A stretch of DNA of 64,000 nucleotides from Actinopolyspora xinjiangensis (GTDB lineage Bacteria > Actinomycetota > Actinomycetes > Mycobacteriales > Pseudonocardiaceae), in assembly GCF_900104475.1 (NCBI RefSeq), contig NZ_FNJR01000006.1:62001-126000 (forward strand), in the 5' to 3' direction. The first letter of the stretch is position 1; each line of letters starts with the position of its first letter. This document shows, in pieces, positions 53,841 through 62,458 of the stretch. The translations under genes were made by a program, and so were the position numbers. The notes beneath the pieces were generated by a model, which saw only the letters and a list, made by a program, of their open reading frames with translations, ran no database searches and was not told the origin of the DNA.

Positions 53841-56219
53841 ATGACCGACCGATCCGGAGCGGTGGCCGAGGAGTCGACGGCGCGGCCGCTGGACCTCCGA
53901 CTGGTACCCGCCGCGCTCGGTGTATGGGGGGCCACCCTGCTCGGGCTGTACTGCGGGTGGGGCACCGCCGTCGCGCTGTCGTGCTGCGGCGTCGCCACCG
54001 CCGGGGCGGGACTGGTTCTCGTGCGTCGGAGGTGGGCGGCAGGGATGGTCATGTGCTCGGTGCTGGTGGCCACGGTGAGCTTCGGGGTCGCGGTTCGGCT
54101 GTGGCCGGTCGAGAACCATCCGCTCCGCGAGCCGACCTCCCGCGGGGAGAGCCTGCGCGTACGCGTCGAGCTCACCGAACGCCCCACTCCGACGAACGGT
54201 GCCGGTGCGCACGGTGCGCTCGGTGAGCGAGCGGTGCTGCGTGCCCGGCTCACCGCGGTGCGGCAGAACCGGCGATGGCACCCCACCTCGGGTGCCGTGC
54301 TGCTGCTGGTGCCCGCCGAGTCCTGGAGCGGCCTGCTGCGGGGACAACGAGTCACCACCACCGGTGCGGCGCTTCCTCCCAGCGGAGCCGGTCTGCTGGT
54401 CGTCGTACTCGCGGTTCACCAGCCACCGGAGGACGTGACCCGCCCGCCCCCGGCACAGCGATTCGCCGAGCGGCTGCGCGACGGGTTGCGCACGGCCTCG
54501 GAGTCCGTGCTCTCCCCACGCGCCGAGGGACTGCTGCCGGGACTGGTGGTGGGAGACACCAGCGGGTTGCTCGACACGGTGCGCCGCGACTTCGGGAAAG
54601 CCGGACTCACCCATCTGACGGCGGTTTCCGGGGCCAACCTGGCTATCGTGTGCGGTGCGGTGCTGCTGCTGTTCCGCGCGGTGCGCGCTCCGCCGGTACT
54701 CGCCGCCTGCGCCGCCGGGGTGGCTCTGGCGGGCTTCGTGGTCCTCGCGGGAGGCGAACCGAGCGTGCTGCGGGCGGCCGTCATGGGGGCGCTGGGACTG
54801 CTCGCGCTCGTGTTGGGGCGGAACAAAACGACCCTGCCCGCACTGGCGGGCTGCGTGATTCTACTGGTGTCGTGGCGGCCGGAGCTGGCCGTGAGTGCCG
54901 GTTTCGCGCTGTCGGTGGCGGCCACGGCCGCCCTGGTACTGCTCGCCCCGCCCTGGTCGGAGTGGCTGCGGCGACGTGGCATTCCCTTCCGACTCGCGCA
55001 AGCCCTGGTGGCACCGGCAGCCGCGCAACTCGCCACGGCTCCGCTCGTGGTGGCGCTGTCCGGGGAGTTCAGCCTGGTCGGCATCCTGGCGAACCTGCTG
55101 GTCGAACCGGTGATCGCTCCCGCCACGGTGCTCGGCTTCGCCGCGACGTTGCTCACACCCTGGGCCGCTCCGCTGGGAGAGCTCCTCGTACTGGGGGCGG
55201 CCCCCGAGCTGGAGTGGGTGTTGTTCGTGGCCCGCTGTGCGGTGAGGGTGCCCCTGGCGACCCTCCCGTTGCCTTCCGGGATGGTGGGGGCCTCGTTGGG
55301 TGTGATGCTCGTGCTCACCGTCCTGCTCCTGTTGTGGTTCCGCGGTGGCCGAGTGCTGCTGGGAGGTTCGTTGCTGGCGGTGCTGCTGCTGGTGGCGACC
55401 ATCGGGGTGCGGCCGGGCGGATGGCCGGTCGCCGAGTGGAGCGTCGTGGCGTGCGATGTGGGGCAGGGCGACAGCCTGGTGCTGGCCACCGGGACCAGCG
55501 GCAGCGCCGTCGTGGTGGACACCGGTCCCAGCGCGGCGCTGGTCGACGGATGCCTGGACCGGCTCGGGATACGGCGTGTCCCGCTGTTGGTGCTGACCCA
55601 CCCCCACGCGGACCACTTCGCCGGGCTGGCCGGGGTGCTGGTGGGACGCGAGGTGAACACGGTGGCCACGGGCGTGACCACCCCCTCCCGTTGGGCGGAT
55701 ACCGGGATCGAACGACGGACACGCGAGGGCGGCGCGCGGCTGGTGCGGCTCTCGGCCGGGCAGCGGATGCGGTGGCCGGAACTGGCGATCGAGGTTCTGG
55801 CCCCGCCGGAGGGGTCGGGTTCCGAACCTCCCGCGGAGCGGGTCAACGACGCCTCGGTGGTGCTGCGGGCCAGAACCCCGGTGGGGCGGGTACTGCTGAC
55901 CGGGGACATCGAGCTGTCCGGGCAGCGCCGGTTGCTCTCCTCCGGAGCTCGGCTGGACGCGGAGGTGCTGAAGGTGCCGCACCACGGTTCCCGCTACACC
56001 AGTGTCGAGTTCCTCCGGGCGGTCTCCCCGCGACTGGCGTTGATCAGCGTGGGCCACGACAACGACCACGGCCATCCGAGCACCGAGATCATCGAGACCC
56101 TGCGCGGGCTCGGGGCCTCGGTGCGCCGCACCGACCGCCGCGGCGACATCGCCGTGCTCGAGGGGAGGACCGGAATGCGCACCGCCAGCACCGGGGACCC
56201 GTTCCGCCCCGGCGACTGA
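53841..56219 (+). CDS. comEC: ComEC/Rec2 DNA internalisation channel
   Basis: A 792-residue multispanning protein. An N-terminal soluble domain (residues about 90-220) precedes the Competence region (GLVVGDTSGLLDTVRRDFGKAGLTHLTAVSGAN is diagnostic; only its pieces GLTHLTAVSG and DFGKAG are cited as motifs). About ten hydrophobic helices lead to a metallo-beta-lactamase-like domain (CDVGQGDSLVL, THPHADHFAG, HHGSRYTS). ATG 53841 is preferred over the adjacent GTG 53838. A GAGAGG lies very close upstream. It is separated from comEA by only 6 nt, so the two are co-transcribed. Confidence 0.94.
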   Translation: MTDRSGAVAEESTARPLDLRLVPAALGVWGATLLGLYCGWGTAVALSCCGVATAGAGLVLVRRRWAAGMVMCSVLVATVSFGVAVRLWPVENHPLREPTSRGESLRVRVELTERPTPTNGAGAHGALGERAVLRARLTAVRQNRRWHPTSGAVLLLVPAESWSGLLRGQRVTTTGAALPPSGAGLLVVVLAVHQPPEDVTRPPPAQRFAERLRDGLRTASESVLSPRAEGLLPGLVVGDTSGLLDTVRRDFGKAGLTHLTAVSGANLAIVCGAVLLLFRAVRAPPVLAACAAGVALAGFVVLAGGEPSVLRAAVMGALGLLALVLGRNKTTLPALAGCVILLVSWRPELAVSAGFALSVAATAALVLLAPPWSEWLRRRGIPFRLAQALVAPAAAQLATAPLVVALSGEFSLVGILANLLVEPVIAPATVLGFAATLLTPWAAPLGELLVLGAAPELEWVLFVARCAVRVPLATLPLPSGMVGASLGVMLVLTVLLLLWFRGGRVLLGGSLLAVLLLVATIGVRPGGWPVAEWSVVACDVGQGDSLVLATGTSGSAVVVDTGPSAALVDGCLDRLGIRRVPLLVLTHPHADHFAGLAGVLVGREVNTVATGVTTPSRWADTGIERRTREGGARLVRLSAGQRMRWPELAIEVLAPPEGSGSEPPAERVNDASVVLRARTPVGRVLLTGDIELSGQRRLLSSGARLDAEVLKVPHHGSRYTSVEFLRAVSPRLALISVGHDNDHGHPSTEIIETLRGLGASVRRTDRRGDIAVLEGRTGMRTASTGDPFRPGD

Positions 56220-56232
56220 GCGATTTCAGTCG
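56213..56232 (+). terminator. Possible weak terminator at comEC stop
   Basis: CGACTGA (56213-56219, overlapping the stop) pairs with TCAGTCG (56226-56232) across a 6-nt loop. The stem is only 7 bp, so the call is tentative. The rest of the gap to thrC (to 56513) shows no gene. Confidence 0.3.
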
Positions 56233-56513
56233 GACCGAAACATCCCTGGTGGCCGGAACAACCGCATGACCACCGGTTTTTCGGTGTGGTCATCGTTGCG
56301 CGTTCGAGTCGGCGCGGCAGCGCCGAGACCACCACCTACGCGGCCCGCACCGCAGCGGGTTCTGCCGCGTGCGTTCCCGGGAGGAAGGCCCGACGTGGTG
56401 CGGGTCGCTACCCGATGTCGGACCTCCCCGGGGCGAGAGCGGGGCGAGAGGTTACGCCACGCGGGCACCTGCGCGGGCCGAGGAGGCACGGTTCAGCGCC
56501 TCAGATCAGTGCC

Positions 56514-57785
56514 TCAGAGGTCCAGCACCTCGTCCACGGCTTCGGTGCTCGGCGCCACGGTAGCCTTCGGCCCGAGGTGCTCCTGCAACGAGTCCATCGT
56601 CTTGAGCCCGTCACCGGTGATCATCAGTACCGTCTCGGCGTCGGGATCCAGTTGTCCGGACTCGATGAGCTTCTTCGTGGTGGCGACGGTGACCCCGCCC
56701 GCCGTCTCGGCGAATATGCCCTCCGTGCGCGCCAACAGCCGGATGCCCTCGACGACCTCCTCGTCGCTGACGTCCTCGATCGCGCCGTTGGTGCGGCGCA
56801 CGGTGTCGAGCACGTACGGACCGTCGGCGGGGGCACCGATGGCCAGCGAACGCGCGATGGTGTCCGGTCGTACCGGCTGCACCACGTCGTGGTTCTGCTT
56901 GAAGGCACTGGCCACCGGAGAGCAGCCGGAGGCCTGCGCACCGAAGATCCGGTACGGACTCTGCTCCACCAGCCCGACCTCACCGAGCTCGCGGAAACCC
57001 TTGTCGACCTTGGTGAGCTGCGACCCCGAGGCGATGGGGACCACGACCTGTTCCGGAATGCGCCAGCCGAGCTGCTCGGCCACCTCGAAGGCCAGGGTCT
57101 TGGAGCCCTCGGAGTAGTAGGGTCGCACGTTGACGTTGACGAAGGCCCAGTCCTCGTGCTCGCCCGCCAGCTCGGTCGCCAGCCGATTCACGTCGTCGTA
57201 GTTGCCGTCGACGGCGAGCAGCGAGCCGTCGTAGACGGCGGTCATCAGCACCTTGGCGCGTTCCAGTGAGGACGGGACGAGCACCACGGAGTCCCATCCC
57301 GCCCGTGCGGCGGCCGCGCCCACGGCGTTGGCGAGGTTACCGGTGGACGGGCAGGCCAACACCTTGAAGCCGAACTCGCGCGCGGCGGCCAACGCGACCG
57401 CCACCACGCGGTCCTTGAAGGAGTGAGTGGGGTTGCCCGTGTCGTCCTTGATCCAGACGCGCCTGACGCCCAGTGCGTCGGCGAGCGCGTCGGCCCGGAC
57501 GAGCCTGGTACAGCCGGGATCGGTGTTCGGGTGCCGCTCCACATCGGACGGAACCGGCAGCAGACTCTTGTAGCGCCAGATCGAACGCGGGCCGGATTCG
57601 ATGTCCTCCCTGCGCACACGGCCGAATTCGTAGGCCACTTCCAGCGGTGAGAAGTCCTCCAGGCAGACGAACTCCGGAGCCAGAGGTTGCCGATGTCCCT
57701 CTTCCTTGGAGACGAGCTCGGCGGCTGGGCCGAGGTCGAGCTTCCGGTCGGTCGTCTCGGACTGTGTTCGGGCGGCAGCTGTCAT
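56514..57785 (-). CDS. thrC: Threonine synthase
   Basis: PLP enzyme converting O-phosphohomoserine to threonine, 423 residues. The PLP lysine is in NPTHSFKDR (near 122). The phosphate loop ACPSTGNLANAVG, GSQLTKVDKGFRELGE and AETAGGVTVATTKKL (C-terminal) fit the actinobacterial long ThrC. The ATG at 57785 is preceded by GAAGGA. A SAM riboswitch fills its leader, linking threonine/methionine branch-point flux to S-adenosylmethionine (family knowledge plus inference). It is monocistronic here, convergent with comEC and divergent from holA, unlike the thrA-thrC-thrB cluster of M. tuberculosis. Confidence 0.95.
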   Translation of the reverse strand: MTAAARTQSETTDRKLDLGPAAELVSKEEGHRQPLAPEFVCLEDFSPLEVAYEFGRVRREDIESGPRSIWRYKSLLPVPSDVERHPNTDPGCTRLVRADALADALGVRRVWIKDDTGNPTHSFKDRVVAVALAAAREFGFKVLACPSTGNLANAVGAAAARAGWDSVVLVPSSLERAKVLMTAVYDGSLLAVDGNYDDVNRLATELAGEHEDWAFVNVNVRPYYSEGSKTLAFEVAEQLGWRIPEQVVVPIASGSQLTKVDKGFRELGEVGLVEQSPYRIFGAQASGCSPVASAFKQNHDVVQPVRPDTIARSLAIGAPADGPYVLDTVRRTNGAIEDVSDEEVVEGIRLLARTEGIFAETAGGVTVATTKKLIESGQLDPDAETVLMITGDGLKTMDSLQEHLGPKATVAPSTEAVDEVLDL

Positions 57786-57800
57786 CGCGAGGTCCTTCCC

Positions 57801-57927
57801 CTCATCTGTCCCGCTGGCGGGTCGGAATTGGCACCGTTTTCGTCGTCCCGCGCCACGAACGCGATCGCGGTTTCGACGCTGGTTGCCGGGGCTTCGTCGG
57901 GCCGGTCCCTCTGCCCCTCTGGATGAG
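57801..57927 (-). ncRNA. SAM riboswitch (S-box, SAM-I class)
   Basis: The minus strand shows the SAM-I core in order: CTCATCC (5' P1), AGAGGGGCAGAGGGACCGG (P2 kink-turn side), GCCCGACGAAGCCCCGGCAACC (cited in part: GACGAAGCCC and GGCAACC), a variable arm, GGTGCCAATTCC, and ACAGATGAG closing P1 (57806-57801). P1 ends only 15 nt before the thrC ATG, and the ribosome-binding site GGGGAAGGA starts immediately after it. There is no room for a terminator, so control should be translational. Confidence 0.9.
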
Positions 57928-58023
57928 CTATCCAAGTCGTGGCGGCAACGCTACGGCATGAACCCGTCATCCGACCACTGTGATCCAGCATCCGGGACGG
58001 GGTCGACCTTCACCGCCGGGTGG

Positions 58024-58029
58024 GAGAAT
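58024..58029 (+). promoter_or_regulatory. -10 of leaderless holA
   Basis: GAGAAT ends 7 nt before ATG 58037. No ribosome-binding site is visible. The spacing agrees with other leaderless starts in the window. Confidence 0.4.
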
Positions 58030-58036
58030 GCGGGGC

Positions 58037-59017
58037 ATGAACTCGGCTCCCGCCCCGCTGCATCTCGTTGTCGGTGACGAAGAACTGCTGGTGGAGCGCG
58101 CCGTCTCCGAGTCCCTCGCCGCCGCCAGGCATGCCGATCCCGAGGCCGAGCTCCGCCGCGCGAAGGTGAGTGACCTCACTCCTCCCGAACTCGACGAGAT
58201 GCTGAGCCCCTCGTTGTTCGCGGAGGGGCGCGTGGTCGCGTTGGACAGCGCGCAGGACGCGAGCAAGGAGATCGCCGAGGCGGTGCTTCGGCACGCCCGT
58301 GCCCCCGCGGAGGGAGTGGTTCTCGTGGTGCTGCACAACGGTGGTGGCAGGGCCAAGCACGCCAAGGAACTTCCCGGTGAGCTGCGCGGCTTGGGGGCGG
58401 TCGTCACCGAGTGCAACCGGATCACCCGTCCCTCGGAGCGCGAGAGCTTCGTGCGTGCCGAGGCCACGCGGGCGGGCGGGCGGATCGACTCGGCCGCCGT
58501 GAGCGCCCTGGTGGAAACGGTCGGCAACGACCTGCGCGAGCTGTCCTCCTCCGTCTCCCAGCTGGTGGCCGACACCGACGGCAAGGTCGACGAGGCGGCG
58601 GTGCGGCGTTACCACCAGGGGAAGGCCGAGGTCACCGGCTTCGTCGTGGCCGAGAAGGCGGTGATGGGTGATCGGGCCGGGGCACTGGAGGCGCTGCGCT
58701 GGGCGTTGCAGCTGGGCGTGCCGCACGTGCTGATCGCGGATGCGCTGGCCGACGCCGTTAGAACCATCGGGAGGGTGGCCAGTGCCGGGGGTGGTGACCA
58801 GTACCGTCTCGCGCGTGAGCTCGGCATGCCCGCGTGGAAGGTGAAGAAGGCCCTCTCGCAGGCCCGTGGTTGGAACGCTGCCGGGATCGCCGAGGCGATG
58901 CGGCTGGTCGCGGCGCTGAACGGGGAGGTCAAGGGGCAGGCGGCCGATGCCGATTACGCGCTGGAGCGCGCCGTGCTGGGGCTGGTCGCCACCCGTGGTT
59001 CCCGGAACTCGGGCTGA
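58037..59017 (+). CDS. holA: DNA polymerase III delta subunit
   Basis: Clamp-loader delta subunit that opens the sliding clamp. The 326-residue protein has the delta N-terminal AAA-like domain without Walker motifs (LHLVVGDEELLVERAVS, VVALDSAQDASKE), LVETVGNDLRELSSSVSQLV and the C-terminal helical collar (AGALEALRWALQLGVPHVLIADALA, AWKVKKALSQARGW). It fits actinobacterial HolA. The ATG at 58037 is preferred to 58028. It is convergent with rpsT, an arrangement conserved in M. tuberculosis. Confidence 0.95.
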   Translation: MNSAPAPLHLVVGDEELLVERAVSESLAAARHADPEAELRRAKVSDLTPPELDEMLSPSLFAEGRVVALDSAQDASKEIAEAVLRHARAPAEGVVLVVLHNGGGRAKHAKELPGELRGLGAVVTECNRITRPSERESFVRAEATRAGGRIDSAAVSALVETVGNDLRELSSSVSQLVADTDGKVDEAAVRRYHQGKAEVTGFVVAEKAVMGDRAGALEALRWALQLGVPHVLIADALADAVRTIGRVASAGGGDQYRLARELGMPAWKVKKALSQARGWNAAGIAEAMRLVAALNGEVKGQAADADYALERAVLGLVATRGSRNSG

Positions 59018-59066
59018 GGGGTTCCAGGGTTCTCCGGTCGGAGGTGGCCCTGGGGACCGCAGACAA

Positions 59067-59114
59067 GCACGGGCCTCTCCGTCGGGTGTTCACCGCGTGC
59101 GAAGAGGCCCGTGC
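59067..59114. terminator. Bidirectional terminator holA / rpsT
   Basis: GCACGGGCCTCT (59067-59078) pairs perfectly with AGAGGCCCGTGC (59103-59114) across a 24-nt loop, between two convergent genes. Confidence 0.7.
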
Positions 59115-59173
59115 CGGGGTTCTCGGCCACGGCCTGCGCGGTGCGCTGCCGTCGCCGGAGCCGGAGCTTCCGC

Positions 59174-59434
59174 TCAGAGCTGGTTGAGCTGCCTGGCCAT
59201 CGAGGACTTCTTGTTCGCCCCCTGGTTGCGGTGGATGACGCCCTTCTTGACGGCCTTGTCGACCAGACGGGTGGCGGCGCGCTCCATCTCGGCGGCCTTT
59301 GCCTTGTCGCCGGTGGCAGCGGCCTCGCGGAACCGGCGCATCGCGGTCTTCATCGACGTCTTGACCGCCTTGTTGCGACGACGGTTGCGCTCGTTGATCA
59401 GGACTCGCTTCTTGGAGGATTTGATGTTGGCCAC
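59174..59434 (-). CDS. rpsT: 30S ribosomal protein S20
   Basis: 86-residue ribosomal protein: VANIKSSKKRVLINERNRR at the start, then MKTAMRRFREAAATGDK and KGVIHRNQGANKKSSMARQL. The GTG at 59434 follows GAGAGG by about 8 nt. Six upstream in-frame codons are not used. It is convergent with holA, with a shared hairpin. Confidence 0.97.
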   Translation of the reverse strand: MANIKSSKKRVLINERNRRRNKAVKTSMKTAMRRFREAAATGDKAKAAEMERAATRLVDKAVKKGVIHRNQGANKKSSMARQLNQL

Positions 59435-59634
59435 TGTTGCGCCTCTCTTCACTGATCGACCGGAGTGTCGCTACCGCGCTCGAACGGCGCTGCCTCCGTC
59501 GCGGAGCGCTTCGGCTCACCGGGTGTTCCGGCACGACGGTTCGCGGGCAGCCTTCCTCCACGTCGGAAATGCCGCGCGGTGCGGTGGGCCATCCTAGCAA
59601 CGCCCCGCCGCGCGCCCGCGAGCGGTTCCGCTGG

Positions 59635-59856
59635 TCAGGAGTTTTCCCCGGCGGCACCGTCCTCGTCCTTGCGGGGTCTTCCCCTGCCGCGTTGCCGTGC
59701 GGTCCCGCCCGGCAGTCTGCCCGCGTCGCGCAGCGCCTCGCGCAGCAGGAACTCGATCTGCGCGTTCGTGCTGCGCAGTTCGTCACCGGCCCAGCGCGCG
59801 AGCGCGTCGTGCACCGCCGGGTCCAGCCGGAGCAGGAAGCTCTTGCGGGATGCCAC
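59635..59856 (-). CDS. Ribbon-helix-helix (Arc-like) protein
   Basis: A 73-residue DNA-binding protein. [18 protein letters not shown] is the strand and first helix, and [15 protein letters not shown] is the second helix of an Arc/ParG-type RHH. The tail is basic ([12 protein letters not shown]). The stretch [10 protein letters not shown] is characteristic of toxin-antitoxin-like Arc proteins that accompany SPFH genes in actinomycetes. It starts 9 nt after the SPFH stop, so it is co-transcribed and may regulate the shared promoter with the phased repeats (inference). Confidence 0.88.
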   Translation of the reverse strand: MASRKSFLLRLDPAVHDALARWAGDELRSTNAQIEFLLREALRDAGRLPGGTARQRGRGRPRKDEDGAAGENS

Positions 59857-59865
59857 GTGCCTTCC

Positions 59866-60783
59866 TCACTGGTACAGCGAGCCGGTGTTGACCACGGGTT
59901 GGGTCGCCTTGTCGCCACACAGCACGACGAGCAGGTTGCTGACCATCGACGCCCTGCGCTCCTCGTCCAGCTCGACGATCTGGTCCTCGGCGAGTTGCCC
60001 GAGCGCCGACTCGACCATGCCCACCGCGCCCTCGACGATGCGTTGCCGTGCTGCCACGACCGCGTCGGCCTGCTGGCGCTGCAGCATCGACTGCGCGATC
60101 TCGGGAGCATACGCGAGGTGGGTGAGCCTGGACTCGATGACCTTCACGCCCGCGGAGTGCACGCGCTCGGCGATCTCCTTGGACAGCTTGGCGGTGATCT
60201 CCTCTGCGTTCTCGCGCAGCGACAGTTCCCGGCCGCCCCGGCTGTCGTAGGCGTAGTTGGTCGCGATGTGGCGCACCGCCGTCTCCGCCTGGGTCTCGAC
60301 GAATTCCACGAAGTCGTCGACGCTGAAGGATGCCTGCGCGGTGTCGTCCACCTGCCAGACCACCACGGCGGCGATCTCGATGGGGTTGCCCTCGGCGTCG
60401 TTGACCTTCATGACGCTGGTCTCGTGGTTGCGGATCCGGGTGGAGACGCGTGTCCGGTCGGTGGTCAGCGGATTGACCCAGTGCAGTCCCTGTCGGCGCA
60501 GGGTTCCGGTGTAGCGCCCGAGGAACTGCAGTACCCGTGCCTCGCCGGGTGAGACCGTCACCAGCCCGGCCAGGCCGACCAGGGTGACGATCCCCAGTGC
60601 GATCCCGAGCGCGAGCAGCCACCAGGTGGAGCTCGCGCCACCGAGGGCGGTCAGCGCGGCCGCCGCGAGCAGCAACAGGATGCCGAGCCCGAGCATCGGC
60701 AGCCCCGGCGCCCGGTTCGCGGCGCGTTCGCGGATCTCCGGCTCCGGCATGGCCGCTTCCTCGCCAGTGTTCTCGGTGCTCAT
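59866..60783 (-). CDS. SPFH/Band 7 membrane protein
   Basis: A 305-residue stomatin/prohibitin-flotillin-HflK/C family protein. Two hydrophobic segments (about residues 30-75, [19 protein letters not shown] and [20 protein letters not shown]) anchor it. The SPFH domain follows ([41 protein letters not shown], then [16 protein letters not shown]), then a helical tail. Such proteins organise membrane microdomains, with the partner unknown. The ATG at 60783 has AAAGGAAG upstream. It heads the operon with the RHH gene. Confidence 0.9.
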   Translation of the reverse strand: MSTENTGEEAAMPEPEIRERAANRAPGLPMLGLGILLLLAAAALTALGGASSTWWLLALGIALGIVTLVGLAGLVTVSPGEARVLQFLGRYTGTLRRQGLHWVNPLTTDRTRVSTRIRNHETSVMKVNDAEGNPIEIAAVVVWQVDDTAQASFSVDDFVEFVETQAETAVRHIATNYAYDSRGGRELSLRENAEEITAKLSKEIAERVHSAGVKVIESRLTHLAYAPEIAQSMLQRQQADAVVAARQRIVEGAVGMVESALGQLAEDQIVELDEERRASMVSNLLVVLCGDKATQPVVNTGSLYQ

Positions 60784-60807
60784 CCGCTTCCTTTCGCGGT
60801 CGCTTAC

Positions 60808-60839
60808 CACTGATTTCTCAGTGACATCTTAGTGATATC
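60808..60839. promoter_or_regulatory. Operator array upstream of the SPFH operon
   Basis: Plus-strand reading: CACTGA-TTTC-TCAGTG (60808-60823) is an inverted repeat. Overlapping it, TCAGTGACATC (60818-60828) and TTAGTGATATC (60829-60839) are 11-bp tandem repeats, one helical turn apart. This AT-rich stretch lies 25-56 nt before the SPFH start, where a regulator would act. Confidence 0.6.
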
Positions 60840-61012
60840 AATTTTTGGTCGGGGTTTCAATTCGTCGAGCGCCGGATGATCTCGGTTACTCGTGGGGGAC
60901 CCGCGGAGGAACACGCGGTTAAGCTTCCTCCGCCCGCGATGGGCCGAGCACAGCGTCGAGGGCTTCGCGTCGTGGCGCGTGACGGACCGCGATTCGTCGG
61001 AGGGGAGTTCGG

Positions 61013-61879
61013 ATGGGGCCGACAGCCTTACTGCTCGTCGTCGTCGCGGCGGCCGCTCACGCGGGTTGGAACTACTTCGCCAAGCGGGTCGCCTCGGGCG
61101 GAGCCGCGTTCGTGTGGCTGACCGCCGCCTGCTCCACCGTGCTGTACCTGCCCCTGGCGGCACTCGTGGTGCTGCGCGCCGGACTGCCGCCGTTGCACGT
61201 CGGCTTGCTGGGGGTCGTCGTCAGCGCCGCTCTGCACCTCGCGTACTTCGTACTGCTGCAGCGGGGCTACGCGGTCGGGGACATGTCCGTGGTCTACCCG
61301 CTCGCGCGGGGGACCGGCCCGCTGCTCGCCCTCCTGATCGCGGTGCTGCTGCTGGACGAGCGCCCCGGCGTCACCGGAGTGGCTGGAGGGCTGCTGGTGG
61401 TGCTCGGAGTGCTGGTGATCACCTCCGGAGGAGGCGACACCCGACCCCGTGCCGGACAGCTGGCCGGGATCGGGTTCGGCTTGCTCACCGGCGGCATGAT
61501 CGCGCTGTACACCGTCTGGGACGCCTACGCGGTCACAGCGCTGGCGCTGTCACCGCTGCTGTTCGACTGGGCCAACCAGCTGGCCCGGGTGGTGCTGTTC
61601 GCGCCGTACGCCTGGGGGAGGAGGGATCGGATCGCCGGTGTCTGGGCGAAGAACCGGCGGGAGGTGGTGCTGGTGGGGTTGTTGTCCCCGTTGGCTTATC
61701 TGCTGGTGTTGTTCGCGATGCGGTTGGCTCCGGTCAGTCTCGTGGCTCCCGCTCGGGAGTTGAGCATCGTGTTGGCGGCTCTGCTGGGGTGGTGGTTGTT
61801 GCGGGAGGGCGATCCCGGGCGGCGGATCGCGGGGTCGGCGGTGGTGGTCAGCGGCGTGGTGCTGCTGGGGATCGCCTGA
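61013..61879 (+). CDS. EamA/DMT family transporter
   Basis: A 288-residue permease with ten predicted hydrophobic helices and two EamA-type halves (AHAGWNYFAKRVASGG and VVYPLARGTGPLLALL in the first; GMIALYTVWDAYAV and APARELSIVLAALLGWWLL in the second). Substrate unknown. GGGGAG precedes the ATG at 61013. The 3' third (from about 61650) uses TTG and GCT codons far more than the rest. Its last 198 bp are duplicated at 63046-63243 beyond a TA module. This suggests replacement or duplication of the gene end by recombination. Confidence 0.88.
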   Translation: MGPTALLLVVVAAAAHAGWNYFAKRVASGGAAFVWLTAACSTVLYLPLAALVVLRAGLPPLHVGLLGVVVSAALHLAYFVLLQRGYAVGDMSVVYPLARGTGPLLALLIAVLLLDERPGVTGVAGGLLVVLGVLVITSGGGDTRPRAGQLAGIGFGLLTGGMIALYTVWDAYAVTALALSPLLFDWANQLARVVLFAPYAWGRRDRIAGVWAKNRREVVLVGLLSPLAYLLVLFAMRLAPVSLVAPARELSIVLAALLGWWLLREGDPGRRIAGSAVVVSGVVLLGIA

Positions 61880-61882
61880 GCG
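61682..61882 (+). repeat. 201-bp direct repeat, left copy (end of EamA gene)
   Basis: Matches 63046-63246 at 200 of 201 positions by direct reading. The single difference is at 61874/63238 (G versus A, changing the last Ala codon to Thr). It covers the last 66 codons of the transporter gene plus the stop and 3 nt. Offset between copies is 1364 bp. Confidence 0.93.
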
Positions 61883-61901
61883 GAGATTCGCCCGTGTGGG
61901 G

Positions 61902-62450
61902 TCACCGTTGGTGGCGCGGGACCTCGGCGGCGAACTTCGGCAGGCCGGTCCGTTCGAGGCGGTTCATCAGGCCCGCGATCGTGGTGGGTTCCCTGGTGTA
62001 CGCGCTGACCTGTCTGTTCAAGCTGGCCATGACCCGTGCCGGATGGAGATCGAGCTGGTCGAGCAGGAACTCGTCGGGGTGTACCGCCTCGATCTCGTAC
62101 GGTTTCAGCGCGTGCTCGGGGAAGTGACGCAGGTTCGCGGTGACGATCACAGCGGCGTTTCCCCGTACGGCGGCCGCCAGCACGTGGCGATCGTCCGCGT
62201 CGTTGGTCATGCTGGGGAGCAAGGACTCGTACCCGGTGACCTCGGCGTCGGTGAAGTGCTGACGCATGTTGCGCAGCCGGTGGTCGGCTTGTGCCGTCGA
62301 CGTCATCCTGGCCAGATTGCGGTGCAGCTCCTCGAGTACGTCGGCTGACCACAGTGGACGATATATCTCCGCCGAGGCCAGCCGCAACAGGGTGTCGTTG
62401 AGATACCCGGGAACGAGTACGCACGTGTCCAGGAAGGCGGGGAAGGACAC
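61902..62450 (-). CDS. PIN-domain toxin (VapC-like)
   Basis: A 182-residue PIN protein: SFPAFLDTCVLVPGYL with Asp8, SADVLEELHRNLARM carrying an acidic residue, NDADDRHVLAAAVRG and VTANLRHFPEHALKPY. A C-terminal extension of about 50 residues follows the PIN core. It is encoded after an HTH antitoxin with an 8-nt gap, forming a TA operon. The GTG at 62450 is supported by AGGAG. The target RNA is unknown. Confidence 0.88.
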   Translation of the reverse strand: MSFPAFLDTCVLVPGYLNDTLLRLASAEIYRPLWSADVLEELHRNLARMTSTAQADHRLRNMRQHFTDAEVTGYESLLPSMTNDADDRHVLAAAVRGNAAVIVTANLRHFPEHALKPYEIEAVHPDEFLLDQLDLHPARVMASLNRQVSAYTREPTTIAGLMNRLERTGLPKFAAEVPRHQR

Positions 62451-62458
62451 CGAGGCTC

